Of a stretch of DNA of 50,520 nucleotides, positions 36,457-44,790 are shown piece after piece. The stretch is from NCBI GenBank assembly GCA_021773035.1, contig JAJFKU010000041.1, positions 1 to 50,520 on the forward strand, read 5' to 3'. This stretch comes from Woeseiaceae bacterium (GTDB lineage Bacteria; Pseudomonadota; Gammaproteobacteria; Steroidobacterales; Woeseiaceae). Positions within the stretch are counted from its first letter, which is position 1. Every line of letters begins with the position of its first letter. The notes under the pieces are model-generated. The model was not told the DNA's origin, made no database searches, and saw only the letters and a program-made list of their open reading frames with translations. The position numbers and the translations under genes were made by a program.

Positions 36457-36567
36457 TCACGGAAACTTCATCAGGATACCGCGCCGACTCATCAGTAAGT
36501 AGGCAGCAATATTACCTAAAACCGCGTAGGCCAATATCGCCGGAAGGAACACGGGAGTTCTATTCAA
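36457..36567 (-). CDS. Possible small single-TM protein
   Basis: A 36-codon frame starting TTG 36567, three bases after the stop of the arylsulfotransferase-like gene. It reads as a hydrophobic helix (VFLPAILAYAVLGNIAAYLL) followed by a basic tail (MSRRGILMKFP), a normal positive-inside signature for a small membrane protein. There is no strong Shine-Dalgarno, so translation would depend on coupling to the upstream gene. It could also be chance. The rest of the gap (36321-36456) shows nothing. Confidence 0.35.
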   Translation of the reverse strand: MNRTPVFLPAILAYAVLGNIAAYLLMSRRGILMKFP

Positions 36568-36570
36568 AAC

Positions 36571-38070
36571 TCACTGAGAAAACCGCCGCACACGGTAGGC
36601 CAGCACAGGAAGCCCTTCATGGAATGCAGTCATCTCGAATACTTTCGTTCCATCACTACTGACTTCAGTTGCAAGTATCTGGCTGCCGGCGCCCCAACCA
36701 ATTATCGTATTACCGTTCGGCAATCGCTGTGCCGATCCCGCGAACTGATTAATGATGTTGGGATCTGAGTAGCTCCATACAAGTTCAGCCGTCATATTTT
36801 GCTCATCGAGCTGGAATTCGGCGACCCGGGTTGTTTGACCTCTCGCCGCTACAACCGGCCAGCAAAACTGCCCGTTGTCAAAGACCAGGATATTGCCGTT
36901 GGCGAGGCGCGATGCGGTGTGCTGACCGCACAGGTTTGAAAACGGATCGTTGATGAATTGAAACTGATTGCTTCGCCCACCGAGTCGCCATATGACCTGT
37001 CCACTCGGGCGTGCAACTTTTACAACCTGGCTCACAAACCGGAATGACATGATCAGGTTGCCGTCGAAGTCCTCAAAGACTGAGTTGATGTGGGCATACT
37101 CACTCCGCGGAGACGGAGTCGTTTGATCTTCGTACGGTATCTGGCCCCAACTGTTCCACTCGAACATGACCTGTCGGGTAGCCCGATCAAGGACCTGCAC
37201 GACAGAATCCTCGACAGTCTCCTGATCCGACAAACCCTGCGCTGTCAGGTCCCGAATACTGCCATCGTATGCCACCAGGATTAACTCGTTGTTGTCATTG
37301 ATCAGAAAATCATGGAACCCCGTGTGGCTCAGACCAACGGTTTCGATTTGATCGATTTCATTGTTGTCCGGGTCAAGAACAACGATCTCATTGTTTTCTC
37401 GTCCCCATTGATTGTCCGTTCCGGTGGAGCGAGCGTAGGATCGTTCCCCTGTCGCCGAATGCCACTTGAAATCCATTACTCTTCGGGGCTCGGCCCTGAA
37501 GAACATTGGCACACCGTTGTTATCAAGAGCGGCAACATATTGATTCCCCGGCCCCGGCATATTCAGGTATATCGGATCCGTTGAGGCGCCGGGTTCAAGT
37601 ACCGTGACCGTTATCTCAGGAAAGTCAGTCGGCAAATACAGGACTTCGTATTCAACCGACTCGGACGCCTGGCTGCCGGTCCCCTGCGCCCGGATTCTCA
37701 CGACGTCTCCCGGGAACAGATTGCTAACATTCAGCGCTGCACCGCTAACCAGCGCTTCGCCATTAACGGAGAGCGTGACGCCGTTCGCCGCTGTCGCCGT
37801 CACTGTTATTTCGCTGGCGCTAAGATCGGCGGCAATTACCGAGTAACGAAGAACATCTGAACTAAAACCGGGATTCAACGCTGCCTTCGCGCCGCTAATA
37901 TTCAGGGTGGTCAGCTCGACTGAAACAACCGGTGGAGGTGGCGCAGGCGGAACTGGTGGTGGTGGTGCGCTTGATCCGCCGCCGCATGCCGCGACGAGCA
38001 GGGCCGCTAAGAGTTGAATCAGCATTACGCGGCGGATTTTCATGCCGGTCTTAGTCGCTTTTTCAATCAT
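36571..38070 (-). CDS. Arylsulfotransferase (ASST)-like lipoprotein with cadherin-like N-terminal domain
   Basis: 499 residues from ATG 38070 (ATG 38043 is an alternative). A lipoprotein signal peptide ends LLVAACGGG, followed by a proline-rich spacer (PPPPVPPAPPPPV). Next comes a cadherin-like beta-sandwich (about 50-145, LTTLNISGAKAALNPGFSSD) and then a six-bladed ASST-type propeller (GFHDFLINDNNELILV, YAHINSVFEDFDGNLIMSFR, GQHTASRLANGNILVFDNG, SAQRLPNGNTIIGWG). Known ASSTs transfer sulfate between phenols in the periplasm through a His. Candidate histidines are in GFHDF, YAHIN and GQHTA. Whether it is catalytic is not certain. It lies 121 bp downstream of the HEAT-repeat gene on the same strand. 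Confidence 0.82.
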   Translation of the reverse strand: MIEKATKTGMKIRRVMLIQLLAALLVAACGGGSSAPPPPVPPAPPPPVVSVELTTLNISGAKAALNPGFSSDVLRYSVIAADLSASEITVTATAANGVTLSVNGEALVSGAALNVSNLFPGDVVRIRAQGTGSQASESVEYEVLYLPTDFPEITVTVLEPGASTDPIYLNMPGPGNQYVAALDNNGVPMFFRAEPRRVMDFKWHSATGERSYARSTGTDNQWGRENNEIVVLDPDNNEIDQIETVGLSHTGFHDFLINDNNELILVAYDGSIRDLTAQGLSDQETVEDSVVQVLDRATRQVMFEWNSWGQIPYEDQTTPSPRSEYAHINSVFEDFDGNLIMSFRFVSQVVKVARPSGQVIWRLGGRSNQFQFINDPFSNLCGQHTASRLANGNILVFDNGQFCWPVVAARGQTTRVAEFQLDEQNMTAELVWSYSDPNIINQFAGSAQRLPNGNTIIGWGAGSQILATEVSSDGTKVFEMTAFHEGLPVLAYRVRRFSQ

Positions 38071-38191
38071 TTGGAGGAATTCCTGATCCTTGGTGCGACC
38101 GTTTATGATAGCACCATTCGCTTTGCGGCCGGCGCACATATCGTGTACTCGATCACGTGCCGAACGACGTGGCGAGGGCGGTTGCCGCCCG

Positions 38192-39268
38192 CTAGTCCCC
38201 GGGGAGCGCCCGAAGCCAGGCGTCGTCACCGAGACGCAATAGCGCCTGACGCGCTGCCGAGCGAACTCCGCCGTTGCTTTCGCCTTCGTCTTCGCAATAC
38301 ACGATTCGAAGTTTCTCAATCACCGCCGGACCGCCGGCAACGAACGCGTTGACGGCTGCGGCGCGCTCTCGCCATTGATCGCTCGAAAGTGCGGCGACCA
38401 ACACCGCCAGCCCGGTTGCATCGCCGACTGACAGCTGCTGCAACGCAGTCGCACGAACGCAGCTGTCAGATTCCTCCTCATAGGCACTTATCAAAAGACT
38501 CTGAACCCGCGGCAACAGCAAGCTTGCCTGCCGCACTTTCGCGTCCGGATGTCCGACATACTCGAGTGCTCGATGACGCAGACGATCCGGCAAATCGTGA
38601 AAGGCTGCCCGGCAGACTGCCAGGGCCGCAATCACGACCTCCCGGCTGCCCTCGGCAAATGCCGTCTGCAGCAAGTGATGACGAACATCATGATCGGCTT
38701 CGGCTGACAAAGACACCAGCCACGCCAGGCTGGCGGAACACAGGTCACCACCGCGTGCAGCAAACAAGGTCACGATCGGCAGTCCGAGGGCCGCCAGCCT
38801 TTTGCGCGCCAACGAGCCCAGAGGCCCGTTTAACTCTCCGACCCAGTCCGGGACATATACGTCTCCAAGCGACGCCTCCAGTGCTTGCCGGTTTTCACTT
38901 AGCAGCCATGCTCGGATGCGTATGACTCGCGGCAGATGCGACAGGTCACGACTGCCAAGAATGGCGGCAGCTTCGACGGCGAGTGTATGCTCGGGATCGC
39001 ACAGGATGTCCGAACAACGTGCCACCAGCCTTTCATCGTCGAGTAACCCCAGAGCACGCAATAAACTGGCGCGTACGGCGGGTTCGCGTTCGAGTCGCAA
39101 TCTTCCCCAAAGCGCATCTGCGATAAGCCGCGCTTCTTCATGTCCGTAGGCACTTATCCGATCGGGTTGGTGGCTGATCGCATCAGCGACCTTTAAGCGC
39201 ACAACGGCATGCTCTACGTTCAAAGCATCGAGCAGTTGTTCCGCCGTCTTGAGTCTGAGCTCCGGCAT
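38192..39268 (-). CDS. HEAT-repeat protein
   Basis: 358 residues, without signal peptide or TM helix, built of repeated helical pairs. Examples are EPAVRASLLRALGLLDDERL, HTLAVEAAAILGSRDL, DAKVRQASLLLPRVQSLL, SCVRATALQQLSVGDATGLA and DQWRERAAAVNAFVAGGP. HEAT repeats form curved scaffolds for protein binding, so a cytoplasmic adaptor is expected. Its ATG shares the A of the previous gene's TGA (TGATG), so it is translationally coupled to the unknown 362-residue protein, which is its likely partner. Confidence 0.8.
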   Translation of the reverse strand: MPELRLKTAEQLLDALNVEHAVVRLKVADAISHQPDRISAYGHEEARLIADALWGRLRLEREPAVRASLLRALGLLDDERLVARCSDILCDPEHTLAVEAAAILGSRDLSHLPRVIRIRAWLLSENRQALEASLGDVYVPDWVGELNGPLGSLARKRLAALGLPIVTLFAARGGDLCSASLAWLVSLSAEADHDVRHHLLQTAFAEGSREVVIAALAVCRAAFHDLPDRLRHRALEYVGHPDAKVRQASLLLPRVQSLLISAYEEESDSCVRATALQQLSVGDATGLAVLVAALSSDQWRERAAAVNAFVAGGPAVIEKLRIVYCEDEGESNGGVRSAARQALLRLGDDAWLRALPGD

Positions 39269-40356
39269 CAGGCGAACGCGTTCTCGGGTTCGAGCAACAC
39301 CTCAAGGTCCGAAAAATCGGCGGATGCTGTACACGGTTTACCGCTCACCTTGTCGGCACCCTCTTCGTTACCGAGGCAATTAAGGTACGGGCCAGCCGTC
39401 ACGTATTGTTCAATGCCCATGAATTTCAGCAGCGGCAATTTCGGCGACTGGTTGCCAACGCTAAACCATTTACCCACTTTGAGCGCCACGAACAGATACA
39501 AACCTATGTCAAATCCCGGCGCGTGCGATAACGTCGTCGATACGGCATGATCTCTGGTCTGTGGCGAAGTTGCAGGACCGTTGTATGCCTGATTCGCGAA
39601 CGATAGCGGCGAATAACGAACGTCCTGATACTGGATGTCAGCGAGTTCGATTGTTACCGGGATCATGACGCTGAGGCCCGGTCCGAAGGTCAGCTTGGCA
39701 CCGACTTTTCTCAGTGCTTTCAGGACTGCACCCAGCCAACCGAGCTTTGAGGCGATATCCAGCGGAAAATCGTAACTTGGCCGAACCACCATCTTGCCCT
39801 TCGTCGACAGATCACCAGCCCCCTGGTCGTACATACCCCACAGGCCGATCCTGACCCCGTCCTTTTCCTTTGTCTCCGGCTTATCTGCGACCTTGCCATC
39901 CTTCGTACTCTTCGCGAGAAACTGCTTGATGACGGCGATCAGTACCGCGATCAGGTCGATCTCCTTACCGACTTTGGCTTTGACGATGGTCTTGCCAAAA
40001 GCGCGCAGATTGATATTCAACGCCGGCTCGATAGCGTGGCCAACGAAAAACCCCGCCGCCGCCGAATCATCGCTGAGCGTGAAAGTGCCAGTATCGCTGT
40101 CTGCATTACCTTCGAGGTCGAATCTCACCCCGTAACCAGGCCCGCACACTCCGGTCTTCACCGTATTCGTCACCGAAAACTCAAGACTTGCAACCCAGAC
40201 GCTCGGCTTTGCACTCAGCAGTTTGAGTTTGGGCTTCTGCCCCGCCGAGATGCCTGCGCGCAGCGTGCCGATCTTTGGAAACAGTGCGAAGCCGTTAGTG
40301 CAAATATCGCCCTCAATATCGGAGGTGCCAATGCGTGTCTTCTTGATCGTCGTCAT
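39268..40356 (-). CDS. Unknown 362-residue protein, possibly beta-rich structural
   Basis: No family recognised. There is no signal peptide. The sequence is rich in beta-type segments (KLKLLSAKPSVWVASLEFSV, GVRFDLEGNADSDTGTFTLS), with a short Lys-rich charged insert (KSTKDGKVADKPETKEKDG) near residues 148-166. The C-terminal third (YDVR-like ADIQYQDVRYSPLSFANQAY, then FDIGLYLFVALKVG) contains conserved-looking aromatic patches. Codon use is normal, so it is real. It starts 9 bases after the Tat lipoprotein gene and its stop overlaps the HEAT gene's start, in the middle of a coupled trio. It could be a self-assembling or surface-shell type component, but this is speculation. Confidence 0.65.
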   Translation of the reverse strand: MTTIKKTRIGTSDIEGDICTNGFALFPKIGTLRAGISAGQKPKLKLLSAKPSVWVASLEFSVTNTVKTGVCGPGYGVRFDLEGNADSDTGTFTLSDDSAAAGFFVGHAIEPALNINLRAFGKTIVKAKVGKEIDLIAVLIAVIKQFLAKSTKDGKVADKPETKEKDGVRIGLWGMYDQGAGDLSTKGKMVVRPSYDFPLDIASKLGWLGAVLKALRKVGAKLTFGPGLSVMIPVTIELADIQYQDVRYSPLSFANQAYNGPATSPQTRDHAVSTTLSHAPGFDIGLYLFVALKVGKWFSVGNQSPKLPLLKFMGIEQYVTAGPYLNCLGNEEGADKVSGKPCTASADFSDLEVLLEPENAFA

Positions 40357-40365
40357 TGTTTGCTC

Positions 40366-41745
40366 CTACTCCGGCACGCCGACGATGATGGCTTCGCTAC
40401 CGTCATCGAATTCGCCGTAAAATACGATCCTGGCCTCGCTGTCCGCCTGGTCTGAATGGTAGCCGTGGGCAGCCGTTACGATTCTCTTTCCACCGAGCCG
40501 GTCGCCCGATGAAAGAACTGTGGCCTGCGAACTGCCGTTGGTGACGCACAACTCAAATCCGTCCTCGAGCGTCAAGAGGTAAAACAACAGTCCATCCGGC
40601 CCCATGACCGGCGCGGAAAGTCCCTTGATAACTTGCCCTTTCGGCGACGAGTCTCCGGTTCGCGCAACGACGTCGTCACCGAGATAGAGAACTGCATCGT
40701 CATCACTGAAGTGCTCGACGATCGCGCGACGGCCGTCCAGAGCTACCCGGGGACCGAAATATATATCACCCGGCGTCGCAGCTTTCGCCGCGGTCGGGCG
40801 CACTATGCCGAAAGTACCTCGGGCGCCACCGGTTGATCCGCCAATTACAAAGCTGCCAGCGGAAGGATCGTCCGTTCCGGCCAGCATTGCACTGAGGGCC
40901 TGGTCGCGATTGTCCACAAAAGCCTGCGCGACAAAGTCACCGCCTGAATTGACGTCGACGATGCCAAACTGCGAGACGTTGCCATTCGTTCCGCTCAATG
41001 TGCTGCTACTGTTGATCAGGTCTCGACCCTCGCTGAGAGTCGCCGATGGTAGATAAAAGAGTCCCGAAAAGACCGTATCAACAGACGCGGTGCTACTCGG
41101 GTCGCGATCCGAGAACATCGCGGTGATCAGAAGATTGTCGTTGTTGCCCAACGCAAGATCGCCAAACACACCGCCCAAAGTACCGCCGTTGTCGGGCGCC
41201 GGGTCGCCAAGGCCGGCACGATACTCGAAATCGCTCTGTTCACGTGACAGGTAGACGCCAGGCGCCATGAGCGGCAGTCGGTCCGTGTTTATCTCGCCGT
41301 CGGTTCCGATGACGGCCGCAATCGTGCCGTCGTCATTGAAGTCCACACTGTCAATACTATCGACGCGGCGGCCGTCTGCGAGTTCCGTGCCGGTCTGCAG
41401 CGCGACTCGCGCCCTGCCAACGTCCGGCGCACCGCCGCCAAGGTCAAGCGGAACTTCGAAAAGACCATAACGCTCGCCGAAACTCGCATACATCAGCAGT
41501 TGGCCAACGTTGTTGAGCATTACGAGTGGCGATAATTCGAGATCGCCCGGCAAACCATCGATACCCGTCGGATCGATCGGATAGAAACGGAATCCGCTGG
41601 GCAGCGGCGTGCTTGCTGACGCAGCGAACCCATCCGAAGCTTCGCGGCCGCATGCACTGAGAACGAATGCGCCCAGGGTCGCTGTTCCAGCCGTCTTGAG
41701 AAATCCACGTCGCGATCGGTCATGTTCTGTGGGTTGGTCGGCCAT
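40366..41745 (-). CDS. Tat-dependent lipoprotein with repeated beta-propeller-like motifs
   Basis: 459 residues. A twin-arginine signal (RSRRGFLKTAGTATLGAFVL) ends in the lipobox LSAC (Cys32). The mature part has repeats of the form N-x-x-G-x-x-x-x/F, such as LNNVGQLLMYASFG, DFNDDGTIAAVIG, NNDNLLITAMF, DVNSGGDFVAQAFV and GPDGLLFYLL. These are typical of a secreted tandem-repeat class often seen in Gammaproteobacteria, with a propeller-like fold. Function unknown. Export by Tat suggests folding in the cytoplasm, perhaps with a cofactor or partner. First gene of the trio with the unknown 362-residue and HEAT proteins. Confidence 0.7.
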   Translation of the reverse strand: MADQPTEHDRSRRGFLKTAGTATLGAFVLSACGREASDGFAASASTPLPSGFRFYPIDPTGIDGLPGDLELSPLVMLNNVGQLLMYASFGERYGLFEVPLDLGGGAPDVGRARVALQTGTELADGRRVDSIDSVDFNDDGTIAAVIGTDGEINTDRLPLMAPGVYLSREQSDFEYRAGLGDPAPDNGGTLGGVFGDLALGNNDNLLITAMFSDRDPSSTASVDTVFSGLFYLPSATLSEGRDLINSSSTLSGTNGNVSQFGIVDVNSGGDFVAQAFVDNRDQALSAMLAGTDDPSAGSFVIGGSTGGARGTFGIVRPTAAKAATPGDIYFGPRVALDGRRAIVEHFSDDDAVLYLGDDVVARTGDSSPKGQVIKGLSAPVMGPDGLLFYLLTLEDGFELCVTNGSSQATVLSSGDRLGGKRIVTAAHGYHSDQADSEARIVFYGEFDDGSEAIIVGVPE

Positions 41746-42028
41746 GCAGATTACCCCTCTCTTTATTCTTTGACGCTGAGCACGCGTCCGGCAGTCTAGG
41801 CCCGTCTGTCCGCAATTGTCAATCTCTGACCATATTTGAACATTGCGGCATCAAATGAAGAACACGAAACGCTCCGAGCCAGGTTCGCGGCCAAGTCGTT
41901 GACAGTCGGACGGGCGCAGCGCCGGGCACAGGCATTCGACGCAGAATAGTGCGACCGTAACAGTTTTTAATCCGGACGATTCGCCAGTACACTGAGGTAC
42001 GCAGCCACAATAAAAGGAATAAGCTGCC

Positions 42029-44566
42029 ATGCCGGAAAACCACCGCGCCAAACAGGTTCTTGATCTCTGCGAGCGCGCATTGGAACTGGACTCGGCCGAG
42101 CGTGATCAGTTTCTCGTCGACGAATGCGGGGATGACACTCGCCTCCGCCGGTCCGTTGACTCGATGCTTATCGCGATTGACCAGGCCGACACATCGCTAG
42201 GAACGCTGGATGTGGACGTCGCCGATCTCACGGGTCGGCGGATCGATAACTATGAGATTCAGGAGCGCCTGGGTAAAGGGGGCATGGGTTCTGTCTACCT
42301 GGCGCATCGCCATGAAACCGGTTTCGATCAACGTGTCGCCATCAAGTTTGTTCACGGCCACTTAATGAACAGGGAACTGATCGAACGGTTTAATGCCGAA
42401 CGACAAATCCTTGCTGCCCTGAATCATCCGTATATCGCCGCACTCATCGATGGTGGTACGACACCCGAGGGCATTCCCTACATTGTTATGGAATACGTTG
42501 ACGGCGAGCCGATCGACGCATACTGCGATGCACACCAGCTCGACCTGAAGGCCCGTATCAGGCTCGTCCAGAAGGTGGCAATGGCCGTACAGGCGGCACA
42601 CCAGAACCTCGTTGTTCATCGTGACCTCAAACCCTCCAATGTGCTCATCACCCCTGATGGCATTCCGAAATTGCTCGACTTTGGCATCGCGAAACTGATC
42701 CAGGTCGACGACGCAGAGAACCGCGGCAACACCACCATTTTTGGCCGCCAGGCGATGACACCGGACTACGCAAGTCCGGAGCAGATTCTTGAAAACAAAG
42801 TCACGACAGCCAGTGATGTTTACACGCTCGGAGTGCTCACTTACCAACTCCTGGTCGGCGAACGGCCGTATCACATCCAGACCAGCAGCCATCGCGAGAT
42901 GATGCAATCGGTCGAAGGGTTGACCATACCGCGGCCAAGCACTCGCCTGGACACGGTAGCGACGGAAAAACTGCGCGGCGATATTGCCGCGAGACGCAGC
43001 ACCACACCCGGTCAGCTGCAGAGATCGCTGCAGGGCGACCTCGACAATATCCTCCTGATGGCACTGCGTCAGGAACCGGATCGACGTTATCACTCCATTG
43101 CGCAATTCTCCGACGACCTGAACAGCTACCTGCGCGCATTACCGGTGATTGCGCGTCAGGATGGCACTCGGTACCGGATGCAGAAGTTCGTGCAGCGAAA
43201 TCGCTTAGCCGTCGGCGCCGCAGTGCTGGTCGTCCTGTCACTGGCGGCCGGCTTGCTAGGATACGCCTCGCAGGCGCGCGAAGCGCAGCGACAGAGAGAT
43301 ATTGCGGTAGCCGAAGCGAACCATGCTGCGATCACCGTCGACTTTTTGAAACAGGTATTGTTTGTGGGCGATCCTTATTCCACATCCGAGAATGAGCGAA
43401 CCATCGACGATATCCTTGCTTACGCAGTTGAGCATGTCGACGAGGAATACGCGGGCAACCCGGACTCCAGAGCCACGATTCTGGCTGCACTGGCAGATAT
43501 AAGCACCGCGCGCAGCGACTATGAGCTTGCCGAGAAGTTGTCGGCCGAGGCAATTGCTCTCCATGAAGAAGAACTCGGGACGACGAGCAACAGCGCCGCG
43601 AATGCCTACCGCGTTCATGCGGTGGCCTTACGCTACCTCGATGATTACGAGGGAGCGAACCAGGGCTTCCTGACGGCTATTGATCTTTATGCGAATAATC
43701 AGGAACCGGACTGGGCGATGCTCGCATCGGCCTATGACGATATGGGTATGATTCAGGGCGACTTGCTGAAGCACGAAGAAGCCGTCGAGTATTTTCTGCT
43801 GGCTTTGTCGACCTATCATGACCACAACGTCGACAATCCCTCGCAACTGGTCGCTACCCTGTCCAACTTCGGCGTTCAGTACCTGGATACCGGCGATTAC
43901 GATCTCGCTGCCAGGTACATAGGTGAGGCGATTGATGTGGCACGTACAACGGCGGATACCAGCGACGCGCAACTCGCCATGCTGCTGCAAAACCAGGCGG
44001 GCGTCATGTCAAGCCTCGGTCGTATGGACGAGTCTATCGGTAACTATGAGCAGGCTCTTGAGCTCATGATCGCGGCGCTGGGACCAACACATCGAGATAC
44101 GATTGTTCTGTTAACGTCATTCGCTGCCACACACCAGCAAATGAACAACCTGGGCGAAGCGGAGACGGTTATCCGAAGAGCGCTGGCAGCGCAGGCACAG
44201 ACGACCAGTCCGAATCGTTTCATCGAGTCCTATGTGCAGTACTACGCAGGATTCATTCTGTGTTTGAAAGGCGCAAGCGATGAAGGCATGCCGTACGCCG
44301 AAGCATCGCTCGCAACCCGCCAGGAACTGTTACCGCCTGAGCACCCGTTACTCTACTCCGGCCACAGCATCATTGGCGTCTGCCACACGGCTCGCGGCGA
44401 GTTCGAGATCGCGGAAACAATGCTACTCGACGCGCTTGCAAAATCACGTGCCGCTCGCGGCGAGGATCACGAGGGGACGCTGGGAATACAGCGGCGCGTT
44501 CACGGGCTGTATGCCGCATGGAGTAAACCGGAAGAAGCCGAACGATACGCGATTTCGACCGACTAA
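42029..44566 (+). CDS. Membrane Ser/Thr protein kinase with TPR domain
   Basis: 845 residues. An N-terminal helical region (1-65) leads to a Hanks-type kinase domain (about 75-370) with glycine loop LGKGGMGSVYLA, Lys106 in VAIKF, HRDLKPSN (Asp199) and DFG (217-219), all catalytic residues intact. One TM helix (about 390-412, LAVGAAVLVVLSLAAGLLGYA) separates it from about 420 residues of TPR-like helices (SRATILAALADISTARSDYE, GNYEQALELMIAALGPTHRD). The kinase is cytoplasmic and the TPRs should be periplasmic. In similar gene groups such kinases pair with an ECF sigma factor, but none is here. Start ATG 42029 follows AAAGGA at a good distance. Confidence 0.92.
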   Translation: MPENHRAKQVLDLCERALELDSAERDQFLVDECGDDTRLRRSVDSMLIAIDQADTSLGTLDVDVADLTGRRIDNYEIQERLGKGGMGSVYLAHRHETGFDQRVAIKFVHGHLMNRELIERFNAERQILAALNHPYIAALIDGGTTPEGIPYIVMEYVDGEPIDAYCDAHQLDLKARIRLVQKVAMAVQAAHQNLVVHRDLKPSNVLITPDGIPKLLDFGIAKLIQVDDAENRGNTTIFGRQAMTPDYASPEQILENKVTTASDVYTLGVLTYQLLVGERPYHIQTSSHREMMQSVEGLTIPRPSTRLDTVATEKLRGDIAARRSTTPGQLQRSLQGDLDNILLMALRQEPDRRYHSIAQFSDDLNSYLRALPVIARQDGTRYRMQKFVQRNRLAVGAAVLVVLSLAAGLLGYASQAREAQRQRDIAVAEANHAAITVDFLKQVLFVGDPYSTSENERTIDDILAYAVEHVDEEYAGNPDSRATILAALADISTARSDYELAEKLSAEAIALHEEELGTTSNSAANAYRVHAVALRYLDDYEGANQGFLTAIDLYANNQEPDWAMLASAYDDMGMIQGDLLKHEEAVEYFLLALSTYHDHNVDNPSQLVATLSNFGVQYLDTGDYDLAARYIGEAIDVARTTADTSDAQLAMLLQNQAGVMSSLGRMDESIGNYEQALELMIAALGPTHRDTIVLLTSFAATHQQMNNLGEAETVIRRALAAQAQTTSPNRFIESYVQYYAGFILCLKGASDEGMPYAEASLATRQELLPPEHPLLYSGHSIIGVCHTARGEFEIAETMLLDALAKSRAARGEDHEGTLGIQRRVHGLYAAWSKPEEAERYAISTD

Positions 44567-44790
44567 AGGGTCAGGAATCTCCGCTCGCCTAGTGCTGAGA
44601 GCGAGAACGCTCAGGCAAGCAGAAACCGAAACTGCTGGTTTCGCGCCACCTGCACGCCGTACAAAGTTGACGCAGATGGTGTCTATTGATGCGTAAACAT
44701 GGCGCGGCCGTGAAAGTTGACTATATTTGGGTAGAGAAAGACTAATAATAACGCACCTCGACGGTGCACTACCTCGGGTGAAATCACTCC

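Noticed and set aside
44585..44670. Terminator after the kinase gene
   Set aside because: Short imperfect hairpins occur but no T-tract follows.
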